A DNA stretch of 64,000 nucleotides, from contig NZ_PPSM01000081.1 in NCBI RefSeq assembly GCF_002916655.1, forward strand, positions 1 to 64,000. The letters run 5' to 3'. This DNA comes from Novosphingobium sp. HII-3 (GTDB lineage: Bacteria; Pseudomonadota; Alphaproteobacteria; Sphingomonadales; Sphingomonadaceae). Made by a program: the position numbers and the translations under genes. Below the pieces are notes generated by a model, which worked only from the letters and a program-made list of their open reading frames with translations, was not told where the DNA came from and ran no database searches. How positions within the stretch are numbered: position 1 is the stretch's first letter; each line of letters opens with the position of its first letter. Positions 23,891 through 31,605 of this stretch are shown one piece after another.

Positions 23891-24075
23891 CTGCACAACC
23901 GCCTGAGAGGCTACTGAAGATCAGCGAAGTTATGGATCGAACCTCGCTATCCCGCGCTCACATCTACACCCTCATCGCGCGTGGCGATTTCCCGGCGCAA
24001 CGCAAACTCGGACACCGCTGCGCACGATGGGTCGAAAGCGAAGTGGATGCCTGGACGCGGCGCGTCACTGCATGA
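23887..24075 (+). CDS. AlpA-like excisionase/regulator
   Basis: 62 residues, GTG start overlapping the methylase stop. RLLKISEVMDRTSLSRAHIY, LIARGDFPAQRKLG and ESEVDAWTRR form the AlpA/MerR-type winged helix. Such proteins act as directionality factors or integrase activators. It converges on int with four bases between the stops. It is a likely partner of the integrase for excision. Confidence 0.88.
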   Translation: MTAQPPERLLKISEVMDRTSLSRAHIYTLIARGDFPAQRKLGHRCARWVESEVDAWTRRVTA

Positions 24076-24079
24076 TCCC

Positions 24080-25420
24080 TCAGCGACCGGGCTTCCCCGG
24101 CCCGGTCGCCGCGAACCTCATCGGCTGACCTATGTGCATACCCGCTGGCCACATATCCGCGAGCAGGAGGTTCGCCCATTGCTCTGCGATCTCACGTCGG
24201 CGCGGCATATAGGCCGCTCGGTTATAGGCGCCCTCCACCTTGTTCGTTGGAACATGCGCCAGCATCAGATCTATGATCGCTCGATCCGGTGACGCGCCGG
24301 TGTGCCCCGCCGCCTTCCATTCTCGCTCGACCCTTTCATTCATGATCGTCGAGAAGGCGGATCGGAAACCGTGCGGAACGTGCCGCTGGTAATATCCCGC
24401 CCGGATCAGCAAGGCCCGCAAGGTGTTTTCGCTCATGGGTCGATGGGCATGGCGATCCGACGGAAAGACAAGGTCAATATCGCCAGTCAAAGGCATCATC
24501 GCATGCAGCACTTCCACGGCCTGCGGCGCCAGTGGGACGAGGTGATCTCCGTTCTCCTCACCTTTCCTGTCAGCATCACCCTTCATGCGTTGGGCCGGTA
24601 TGCGCCACAGCGGCATCGTCCCGTCCAAATCCTCGAACTCGCACCAGCGGGCAGCATGCAATTCATTCGGCCGCACTGCCGTAAGCGCCAGCAGCCTTAG
24701 GGCCAGCTTGGTCGACGCCCGACACCGCTCCGCTTCTGCACATACCAGCATCTGTCGTAAGGCATCCAGATCGGTGATGGCTGGCTGCGGCTTGGCCTTC
24801 GGCTTCCTCGGCAACGCAATTGCGAGGCTCGCAGCAGGATCACGCTGTGCCTGTCCCTTGGCAATGGCATACACGAAGATGGCGCTGATCCGCTGCCGCG
24901 TTCGATGCGCCGTCTCGATCGCTCCCCCGTCCACGATCGCCTGCAGCAGTGCCAGTACCTCGGGGGCCTCGATATCCTCGATCGCCTTGTGCCCCAGATG
25001 CGGGTACACCGCCTTCTCCAGGCAATCGGCCACATCCTGTGCGTGAACCTTGGACCAGCGCCCTTTTTGCAGTTTATGCCACGCTTCGCCGACGTCCTTG
25101 AAAGTCGGACGCGTGTCCGCCTCCGGAGGAGCCCTGTCGAATAGGTCGATTGGCCGAGGCTCTATGCCCTTCGCCAACAATTCCTTGGCGCGGTCCCTGG
25201 CCTCCCGTGCATCTTTCAAGGAGATCGCCGGATAGCGGCCAATAGTCAGCGTCTTCTGGACAGGCTTTCCTTTAGCATTGCGGCCGAACTGGTAATTCAT
25301 GCGCCACGCCCGCCCGCCAACGGGGGAGACGTGAAGATATAGCTGCTCACCGTCCGAAAGCTTGTAAGCTTCGCCAGTGCCCTTGGCATTGCGAACCTTC
25401 GCGTCGCTCAGCGAGCCCAT
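24080..25420 (-). CDS. int: P4-type tyrosine integrase
   Basis: 446 residues. The N-terminal arm-binding DUF4102 domain (about 1-95: LSDAKVRNAKGTGEAYKLSD) is followed by a core-binding domain and the catalytic domain with Arg250 (TAVRPNEL), His350-x-x-Arg353 (HGFRSAF), His389 and Tyr404 (RAAYMPRRR). The ATG at 25420 has GGGGGA at 8 bases; the longer frame to 25504 has no ribosome site and starts too early for the family. It recombines phage DNA into tRNA-Ser, 153 bases away. Confidence 0.95.
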   Translation of the reverse strand: MGSLSDAKVRNAKGTGEAYKLSDGEQLYLHVSPVGGRAWRMNYQFGRNAKGKPVQKTLTIGRYPAISLKDAREARDRAKELLAKGIEPRPIDLFDRAPPEADTRPTFKDVGEAWHKLQKGRWSKVHAQDVADCLEKAVYPHLGHKAIEDIEAPEVLALLQAIVDGGAIETAHRTRQRISAIFVYAIAKGQAQRDPAASLAIALPRKPKAKPQPAITDLDALRQMLVCAEAERCRASTKLALRLLALTAVRPNELHAARWCEFEDLDGTMPLWRIPAQRMKGDADRKGEENGDHLVPLAPQAVEVLHAMMPLTGDIDLVFPSDRHAHRPMSENTLRALLIRAGYYQRHVPHGFRSAFSTIMNERVEREWKAAGHTGASPDRAIIDLMLAHVPTNKVEGAYNRAAYMPRRREIAEQWANLLLADMWPAGMHIGQPMRFAATGPGKPGR

Positions 25421-25464
25421 ACCATATCCCCCGAATCGCGTACCATAGATCATGCCATATGGCA
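25418..25464 (-). promoter_or_regulatory. three direct repeats and a palindrome upstream of int
   Basis: On the minus strand TATGGYAYG occurs three times (25451-25459, 25439-25447, 25418-25426), the first inside a 12-bp palindrome TGCCATATGGCA (25453-25464). These could bind AlpA or the integrase arm domain. The last copy overlaps the int start codon. Confidence 0.35.
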
Positions 25465-25572
25465 GAGCCGATGTATGAGAACAAACGAGGACAATAGCAG
25501 ACACAGCGCGTACGCCGAAGCGCCCGAAAATGGCTGAAATCAGACGTTTAGGGATGTTTGCAGACTAGCTGC

Positions 25573-25605
25573 TGGCGGAGCGGGAGGGATTCGAACCCTC
25601 GATAC
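25573..25605. other. right attachment site region (attR), inferred
   Basis: The phage-host junction must lie in or beside the 3' part of tRNA-Ser, because int faces it and phage genes fill the sequence beyond the tRNA 3' end. The tRNA is intact, as expected when the phage supplies an identical 3' segment. The exact core cannot be fixed without the left junction, which is outside the window. Confidence 0.55.
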
Positions 25606-25663
25606 GCTTTTGACGTATACTCACTTTCCAGGCGAGCGCCTTCGACCACTCGGCCACCGCTCC
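25573..25663 (-). tRNA. tRNA-Ser (anticodon GGA)
   Basis: On the minus strand GGAGCGG (5' end at 25663) pairs with CCGCTCC near the 3' end. The anticodon loop reads CTGGAAA, anticodon GGA. A long variable arm typical of serine tRNAs follows, then the T-loop GGTTCGAATCC, discriminator G and an encoded CCA (25573-25575). It is the integration target of the prophage. Confidence 0.95.
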
Positions 25664-25740
25664 GCATGCACTGGTTAGGAGGCGGCCACTAGCGAGTCGC
25701 GGAGGGTTTCGCAAGCGGTGTGGTGATGGCATGAAGCCTT

Positions 25741-26721
25741 ATGCGCAAATTCCTTTCCGCTCTGTCGCTTGTGGCCCTCTTCCCTGCCATCGGCACCGTG
25801 CCGTCGCGGGCAGCCACGGATAAATTCGTGACGCCCAACGAGGTCGTCGACGCCGCCCCTGAATCGGACTGGCTGCGGATCGCGCCAAACGATCTGATGG
25901 TCATGGATCTGGCTCCCGACACCAGAGGCAAGCCGCGCCGAGTGGTGATCCAGCTCATGCCCGCGCCGTTTTCGCAAGGATGGGTGGGAAACATCCGCAA
26001 GCTCGTGGCCGCGCACTGGTTCGACGGGATCGCGGTGGTGCGGGTGCAGGACAACTACGTCGTGCAATGGGGCGATCCCGATGGCGAAACGCCGGGAAAG
26101 GCAAAGGCGCTGCCGGCAGGATTGGCGGGGCCGACTGAAAAGGACTACGTGGCGCAACTGGATGAAAGGCTGCGCTCGACGTTCGTGCAGCGCAGCGCAA
26201 AGGAAGCCGGCCGAACCGCGGCGCTGCCGACCAATCCCGATTCCTATCTGCCCAACGGCCTCAGTCTTTTCGATCGAGGCTGGCCCCTTGCCGCCGATGG
26301 TCGTGTCGGTTGGCCTGTCCACTGCTACGGCATGGTCGGCGTCGGCCGCAATCTCTCGCCTGATACGGGCACCGGAGCGGAGCTTTATACCGTGATCGGG
26401 CAGGCGCCGCGCCAGCTCGACCGCAATATCGCGCTCGTCGGTCGGATCATCGCGGGGATGGAGCACATGTCCTCGCTGCCACGCGGCACGGGACCACTGG
26501 GCTTCTATGCAACGCCGGCGGAACGCACGCGGATCGTCTCGGTGCGGATGGGCAATGACGTCGCCGATTTGGCCGCCTACGAATACCTCTCCACCGAAAG
26601 CGCCAGCTTCGCCGCTTATGTCGACAAGCGCGCCAACCGGAAGGACAGCTTCTACATCCAGCCTGCAGGCGGCGTGGATATCTGCAACGCGCCGGTGCCG
26701 GTCCGGGTGGTGACGCCGTGA
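25741..26721 (+). CDS. periplasmic cyclophilin-type peptidyl-prolyl isomerase
   Basis: 326 residues with a signal peptide (MRKFLSALSLVALFPAIGTV, cleavage near SRA-AT). The cyclophilin fold is seen in LIPMPAPFSQGWVGN-like and VVRVQDNYVVQWGDPDGE segments and the later GMVGVGRNLSPDTGTGAELY; the long insertion between them is usual in sphingomonads. It would catalyse proline isomerisation of exported proteins. First chromosomal gene after the tRNA; its stop overlaps the next GTG. Confidence 0.85.
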   Translation: MRKFLSALSLVALFPAIGTVPSRAATDKFVTPNEVVDAAPESDWLRIAPNDLMVMDLAPDTRGKPRRVVIQLMPAPFSQGWVGNIRKLVAAHWFDGIAVVRVQDNYVVQWGDPDGETPGKAKALPAGLAGPTEKDYVAQLDERLRSTFVQRSAKEAGRTAALPTNPDSYLPNGLSLFDRGWPLAADGRVGWPVHCYGMVGVGRNLSPDTGTGAELYTVIGQAPRQLDRNIALVGRIIAGMEHMSSLPRGTGPLGFYATPAERTRIVSVRMGNDVADLAAYEYLSTESASFAAYVDKRANRKDSFYIQPAGGVDICNAPVPVRVVTP

Positions 26722-27044
26722 CCCTTCATGAAGAGCACCTGCGCTACACCGGCCGCCTGTGGCGCTGGACCGGTGGTGCGAACAACGGCACCTGGCATTT
26801 CCTTACCATCGACGGCGCGGCAGGCGAGACGCTTTCGGGCACCGCGATCATGCGCAAGCTGGAGGGCAGCGCGCGCGGGTTCGGGTCGCTAAAGGTCAAG
26901 GCGCGGATCGGGGAGACGGAGTTCGCGACTTCAGTGTTCCCCAGCACATCCGACGGTGGCTGGCTGCTGCCGGTGAAGGCCGCCGTGCGCAAGGCCGAGG
27001 ATATCGGCGAAGGCGATGCCGTGGAGGTTTCGCTGACCTTCTGA
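26718..27044 (+). CDS. DUF1905 domain protein
   Basis: 108 residues covering the DUF1905 domain: YTGRLWRWTGGANNGTWHFL, ARGFGSLKVKARIG, TSVFPSTSDGGWLLPVKAAV and RKAEDIGEGDAVEVSL. A small beta-barrel family of unknown function. GTG start inside the cyclophilin stop, so they are co-translated. It converges with rsh. Confidence 0.85.
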   Translation: MTLHEEHLRYTGRLWRWTGGANNGTWHFLTIDGAAGETLSGTAIMRKLEGSARGFGSLKVKARIGETEFATSVFPSTSDGGWLLPVKAAVRKAEDIGEGDAVEVSLTF

Positions 27045-27078
27045 GGATGCTCCCTTCCGCGGCGCACGCGGGGAGGAA

Positions 27079-29172
27079 CTAGATCCGCTCGGCGTCTGCC
27101 ACCGCATCGCTGGCGCGCAGGGCACCGATGATGCGGGTAAGGTGCGCGAGATCGGAGACTTCAAGGTCCACCTCGTAAGTGCCGAAAGGCTCATCGCGCT
27201 GAGTCATCTGCAGGTTGGTGACATTGGCGCGGTTGCTCGCGAGGATCTGCGTCACTTCGGCAAGTGTACCGGGGCGGTTGTAGAGGATCAGCTGCAAGCG
27301 CCCGACCGCGCCGGTGGTCCGCTCGCCCCATGAAAGATCGAGCCAGTCGGCATCGACCCCGCTGGCCAGCGTCATGCAGTCGATCGCGTGGACTTCCACC
27401 TTGTGATCGGGGCGGCGCAGACCGACGATGCGGTCGCCGGGGACCGGATGGCAGCATTCCGCCAGCTCGAAACCGACCCCGGCGGTAAGCCCCCGGATCG
27501 AGATCGCGCGCTCGGTGCGGGTCCACTCGGGATCCTCGGGCAGTTCAGCCGTGCTGCCGGGAACCAGGGCTTCCATGACCTGGCGGTCCGACAAACGGCC
27601 TGAGCCGATTGCGAACATCAGGTCTTCCTCATCACGCAGGTCCAGACGTTCCACCGCATGGGCGAGCGCCTTCTTGCCGACTTTCTGCGGCAGGCGGCTC
27701 GCGATCTCGTCGTAGAGCTTGGAGCCGATCTCGGCCACTTCGGCGCGCTCCTTGGCGCGGACGGCGCGGCGGATGGCGGCCCGCGCCTTGCCGGTGACGA
27801 CGAAGCCGAGCCACGAAAGCTGCGGCTCGGAAGTGGTGCTCTTGATGATTTCCACCACGTCGCCGTTGGCCAGCTGGGTGCGCAACGGCACGTGGCGGCC
27901 GTTGATCTTCACACCGACCGCCGCATTGCCGAGCTTGGTGTGAACCGCGAAGGCGAAGTCCACCGCCGTCGACCCCTTGGGCAACTGGAACAAAGCGCCC
28001 TTTGGAGTGAAGGCGAAGATGCGATCCTGATAGATCGCCATCTTGGTATTCTCGAGCAGTTCCTCGGCGTCATGGCTGGCATCGACGATCTCGATGAGGT
28101 CGCGCAGCCAGCCGACCTGACCGTCGGGTCGCGATCCACCCTGCTTGTAGGCCCAGTGAGCGGCAAGGCCGAATTCGTTCAGGCGGTGCATCTCACGCGT
28201 GCGGATCTGCACTTCGATGCGCATCGAACGCTGGAATATCAATGCGGTGTGCAAGGACTGATAGCCGTTCGACTTCGGCGTCGAGATATAATCCTTGAAG
28301 CGGCCGGGAATCATCTGCCATCCCTGATGCAGCACGCCCAGCGCACGATAGCAGTCGTCCACATTGTCCGTCAGGACGCGGAAGGCCATGATATCGGTTA
28401 TCTGCTCGAAGTTCACATGGCGTTCGGCCATCTTGCGCCAGATCGAATACGGGTGCTTTTCCCGCCCGGACACCTCCACGTTGAGGCCCGCCTCCGCCAG
28501 CACCTGCTTGATTGACAGCGCGATCTCATCGACCTGCCCGCCTTCCTCACTGCGAATTTGCGCCAAGCGGCCGGTGATCGTGGCGTAGGCTTCAGGCTCC
28601 AGTTGCTCGAAAGCGAGAAGTTGCATCTCGCGCATGTACTCATACATCCCCACCCGTTCGGCAAGCGGGGCGTAGATATCCATGGTTTCGCGCGCGATGC
28701 GCCTGCGCTTCTCCTCCTTCTTGATGAAGTGCAGAGTGCGCATGTTGTGCAGGCGATCGGCCAGTTTGACGAGGAGCACGCGCAGGTCCTCGCTCATGGC
28801 GAGCAGGAACTTGCGCAGGTTTTCCGCCGCGCGTTCGCTCTCGGTCATGACCTCGATCTTGGAGAGCTTCGTCACTCCGTCGACCAGCCGCGCGACCTCC
28901 GGCCCGAACAGCTTCTCCACCTCGTCGATGGTGGCGAGCGTGTCTTCCACTGTGTCGTGGAGCAGCGCGGTGATGATGGTTTCCTGATCGAGCTTCAGCT
29001 CGGTCATCAGGCCTGCCACCTCGACCGGGTGGCTGAAATAAGGGTCACCGCTGGCCCGCTTCTGAGTGCCGTGCTTCTGCACGGTATAGACGTAGGCACG
29101 GTTGAGCAGGGCCTCATCGGCCTCTGGCGCGTATTCCTTGACGCGTTCGACGAGTTCGTACTGGCGGAGCAT
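27079..29172 (-). CDS. rsh: bifunctional (p)ppGpp synthetase/hydrolase Rsh
   Basis: 697 residues. HD hydrolase domain with HGTQKRASGDPYFSHPVEVA and HDTVEDT (His72-Asp73). Synthetase domain from about 230 with YQSLHTALIF. TGS domain around 390-450 (FTPKGALFQLPKGSTAVDFA). C-terminal ACT domain (GTYEVDLEVSDLAHL). Alphaproteobacteria usually have this single RelA/SpoT homologue, which sets the stringent response. Both active centres look intact by eye. Confidence 0.96.
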   Translation of the reverse strand: MLRQYELVERVKEYAPEADEALLNRAYVYTVQKHGTQKRASGDPYFSHPVEVAGLMTELKLDQETIITALLHDTVEDTLATIDEVEKLFGPEVARLVDGVTKLSKIEVMTESERAAENLRKFLLAMSEDLRVLLVKLADRLHNMRTLHFIKKEEKRRRIARETMDIYAPLAERVGMYEYMREMQLLAFEQLEPEAYATITGRLAQIRSEEGGQVDEIALSIKQVLAEAGLNVEVSGREKHPYSIWRKMAERHVNFEQITDIMAFRVLTDNVDDCYRALGVLHQGWQMIPGRFKDYISTPKSNGYQSLHTALIFQRSMRIEVQIRTREMHRLNEFGLAAHWAYKQGGSRPDGQVGWLRDLIEIVDASHDAEELLENTKMAIYQDRIFAFTPKGALFQLPKGSTAVDFAFAVHTKLGNAAVGVKINGRHVPLRTQLANGDVVEIIKSTTSEPQLSWLGFVVTGKARAAIRRAVRAKERAEVAEIGSKLYDEIASRLPQKVGKKALAHAVERLDLRDEEDLMFAIGSGRLSDRQVMEALVPGSTAELPEDPEWTRTERAISIRGLTAGVGFELAECCHPVPGDRIVGLRRPDHKVEVHAIDCMTLASGVDADWLDLSWGERTTGAVGRLQLILYNRPGTLAEVTQILASNRANVTNLQMTQRDEPFGTYEVDLEVSDLAHLTRIIGALRASDAVADAERI

Positions 29173-29430
29173 GTTAGTGCGTCATGTCAGGTTTTATTGC
29201 GCTGCGGCAAGGGGGCGATCGCCAAAATGCAGATTTTGCAACGATCACCTTCGTACAGGCCAAGGGCAAAATACATAAGCCGTTCGTGAGGCTTCGTGAA
29301 CCCTGCTGCCTCACATTGGCCGGATGGAGCGAGGGCGGGGGCAGTGGCACGGGCGAGGGAGACCTTGCGCTATGAGCACCGTCGGCTTGCGCCATGGTGC
29401 TTGGAAAGGGCTGGCGGGGGGAACAACCAG

Positions 29431-30000
29431 ATGACAGATCAACAGGACTTTGCCGTGGTGGAGCGGCCTGACTGGCTTGAGGCGCTTGCCCGCCGGGGCA
29501 CTCGATCCTCTACAAAGGGATCTCCCCTGCCCTCCTACCCTGAGCGGGCAGCGCGGATCCGCACGCTGATAAAGGCTCTCGTCATCCGGGACGGCTTCGA
29601 GGCGCAGGCTGTGATAGTGCGCAACATCTCTCTCAACGGCATGGGCATCGCCTCGCGGGTGCTGCGGCCCCGAACCGGCGAAATGCTGCGGATCCGGCTG
29701 CCCGGACAACACGAACTGGACGCGGAAGTGCGCTGGGCGGGAGAGGATGCGTTCGGCGTGCTTCTCAGCCGACGGCTTGACCTGGCAGGGGTTCAGGCGG
29801 CGTGCCGCCGCCGCAATTCCCCGCTTTTGGATGCTGTCGAGGAGCGGCTGCGTGATGGTGTCCCGCCGTCCGATGCGGGCGGGACGGCGCTTCACATGAT
29901 GCCTGGAAAAGATGCCCGGGACCGGCGAGGCGGATCCCGGGCAAGTTCGAAAAGGATCGCACTCAACCGATCCTTCGGGTCGCCTCGCAAGAATGCCTGA
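29431..30000 (+). CDS. PilZ domain protein
   Basis: 189 residues. A PilZ domain at about 25-125 with an Arg cluster (ERAARIRT) and NISLNG, a form of the (D/N)xSxxG motif, so c-di-GMP binding is plausible. The C-terminal 60 residues are basic and unstructured-looking. The ATG at 29431 is preferred; the frame extends to 29296 without a better start. It is divergent from rsh across 258 bases that show no other gene. Confidence 0.78.
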   Translation: MTDQQDFAVVERPDWLEALARRGTRSSTKGSPLPSYPERAARIRTLIKALVIRDGFEAQAVIVRNISLNGMGIASRVLRPRTGEMLRIRLPGQHELDAEVRWAGEDAFGVLLSRRLDLAGVQAACRRRNSPLLDAVEERLRDGVPPSDAGGTALHMMPGKDARDRRGGSRASSKRIALNRSFGSPRKNA

Positions 30001-30080
30001 GCCGGCAATTCGTTTCACACCATCATTATCGTAGATGATTTTCCAGCTGATAGGCTGCGGGACTTGCGTGGGACGCGGCG

Positions 30081-30713
30081 TTACAGCTTGCCAAACTGCG
30101 CCTCGTACGCCGCGGTTTCCCCCGCTGCGAGGAGGCGGGCCTGCTCGACCCAGTTGTCGCGGCGCGGGCGCCCGGCGAAGGCACCCAGCTTCGTGTCCAG
30201 CTCGTCCAGGTCGGCGTCCGTCAGGGCAGCGATCTGCGCATAGCTGGTGATGCCCAGCGCGTGCAGCAGCGTCAGCATCTTGGGGCCGAGGCCCTTGATC
30301 CTGCGCAGATCGTCAGCTGCTACCGAACCGCCGGCCGTTTCCGCAATCGGCGGAGCCGCGGGCGCCGGCGTAGGATCCGGCTCGGCCGCGATGGTCTGCG
30401 GCGGTTCCTTTGCGGCGATCGCTTCCTCAGCCTCTTCCTGCGCGGCTACGGCGATGACTTCGCCGATGCCGGCCATCGTGCCGGCCATGGCCGGCGGATC
30501 GATGTGGACAGGCGCATCGAATTTCGCCGCCGGTGGTGCGTCTATGAGGGCCTGGTTGCGCTGGGCGGGCGCGGCGCCCTCATCCAGCACATCGGGCCGA
30601 TGCTGGCGACGCACAGGCTTCGAGCCATGCACGAACACCCAGTAAGCCACCGCGATGCCCACCAGCAGCGCGACAATGAAGACCAGCCAGTTCGCCTGAA
30701 CCATTTCCAGCAC
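30081..30713 (-). CDS. membrane-anchored helix-hairpin-helix protein
   Basis: 210 residues. A single N-terminal membrane helix (WLVFIVALLVGIAVAYWVFV), a long Pro/Ala/Glu linker, and a C-terminal helix-hairpin-helix like that of the 50S L21-associated or DUF4332-type proteins (DLRRIKGLGPKMLTLLHALG, ITSYAQIAALTDADL). GTG at 30713 with AGGAAGG upstream is chosen over ATG at 30704. It follows a tiny membrane frame by one base. Role unknown; membrane-tethered nucleic-acid binding is possible. Confidence 0.75.
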   Translation of the reverse strand: MLEMVQANWLVFIVALLVGIAVAYWVFVHGSKPVRRQHRPDVLDEGAAPAQRNQALIDAPPAAKFDAPVHIDPPAMAGTMAGIGEVIAVAAQEEAEEAIAAKEPPQTIAAEPDPTPAPAAPPIAETAGGSVAADDLRRIKGLGPKMLTLLHALGITSYAQIAALTDADLDELDTKLGAFAGRPRRDNWVEQARLLAAGETAAYEAQFGKL

Positions 30714-30714
30714 G

Positions 30715-30813
30715 TCAGTTCACCTTCCTCGGGTTCCATATGAGCCAGCCGATGCCGAACCCGATCCCGTAGGACAGCAGCACGGAGACGGCCATTTCAA
30801 GCCATAGCGGCAA
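30715..30813 (-). CDS. small membrane peptide, 32 residues
   Basis: TTG start at 30813 with AAGGA at 8 bases (or ATG at 30795). It reads PLWLEMAVSVLLSYGIGFGI followed by GWLIWNPRKVN: one hydrophobic helix with a basic end. Its stop is one base before the GTG of the helix-hairpin-helix gene, and its end supplies that gene's ribosome site, which favours a coupled real gene. Confidence 0.45.
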   Translation of the reverse strand: MPLWLEMAVSVLLSYGIGFGIGWLIWNPRKVN

Positions 30814-30850
30814 GGGTTCGTCCTTTCCTAGTCTCTTGCCCGAGTAAAGC

Positions 30851-31573
30851 TCATTCGGGACCTGGCGTGTCGATCGGAGTCGGCTTGGCCGGCGCCGTGT
30901 AGATCACGGAAAACTCGATGCGCCGATTGGCGGGATCGAGCGGATCCAGTCCCTCCACCGGGCGAGCCGAGCCGACCCCTGCCGCGCGCAGATTGGTAGA
31001 AGGGATGCCGCGACGGACGAGCGCCGAGCGGACGGCCTCGGCCCGCGCCTGCGAAAGAGCGACGTTCACCTGCCGGTTGCCTCCCGCGTCCGTATGGCCT
31101 GTCACCGCGATGATGCTGCCCACGCATGGCCGCAACGCCCGCGCCACCTCATCCAGCAATCGCTCGCTTGAAGGTTCAAGCCGCGTGCTCGCCTCACCGA
31201 AGCGAATTGTGCGGGTTTCGAGAATGCGCTCCACATCGTCCTGGCAATGCATCGAGGCCGCCCGGGCATCCCCTTCGCGGGCCCATGTGACCCCCGCAAT
31301 TCCCGGCACGGCAGCCACGGCGGCGGCTACGCTCTTGCGGGTTTCCGGCGAGAGAGCCTTGCCGCCGGACAGCTCGGGATGACGGGTGAGCCAGCCGTAG
31401 CGGTCGCGAAACGCGATGGCCACACCCTTCCCGCCCGCTGCGTCACGGGCGGCGGATGCCTTCGTGTGAAGATCGTTGATGAACGCGTCGCCGCGCGCCC
31501 GGTTCACGCCGAAAGACATGACCAGGCACAGCGCGGCGCCGGCTGCGATCATCGATGCGCTGCGTGGATTCAT
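30851..31573 (-). CDS. OmpA-family peptidoglycan-associated protein
   Basis: 240 residues from MNPRSASMIAAGAALCLVMS, an N-terminal signal or anchor helix. The C-terminal OmpA/MotB domain (about 125-230) shows IIAVTGHTDAGGNRQVNVAL, SQARAEAVRSALVRRG and NRRIEFSVIY, the peptidoglycan-binding pattern. The N-terminal half resembles a BON-type region. The frame extends further upstream but into the flippase gene. It probably anchors envelope to cell wall. Confidence 0.82.
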   Translation of the reverse strand: MNPRSASMIAAGAALCLVMSFGVNRARGDAFINDLHTKASAARDAAGGKGVAIAFRDRYGWLTRHPELSGGKALSPETRKSVAAAVAAVPGIAGVTWAREGDARAASMHCQDDVERILETRTIRFGEASTRLEPSSERLLDEVARALRPCVGSIIAVTGHTDAGGNRQVNVALSQARAEAVRSALVRRGIPSTNLRAAGVGSARPVEGLDPLDPANRRIEFSVIYTAPAKPTPIDTPGPE

Positions 31574-31605
31574 GACAGGCAGCCTATTGAAAAGGCGCCC
31601 GGCTG

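Larger units (their letters stand above)
1..25573. mobile_element. P2-like prophage, right-hand part
   Basis: Contiguous phage genes run from the window edge to the 3' end of tRNA-Ser: tail completion, baseplate, fibres, sheath, tube, tape measure, late control D, then CI/Cro control, replication genes and a tyrosine integrase. The tail genes match P2 in family and length (J 304, W 114, FI 391, FII 171, T 818 residues), including the E/E' frameshift. The control region (cleavable CI, Cro-like) and the primase-ATPase are not P2-like, so the element is mosaic. No frame-broken gene was seen among the tail genes. Capsid, terminase, lysis genes and the left attachment site lie outside the window, so intactness cannot be judged. 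Confidence 0.95.

Noticed and set aside
24302..25046. Plus-strand open frames opposite the integrase
   Set aside because: Shadows of int, whose catalytic residues are all visible on the minus strand.
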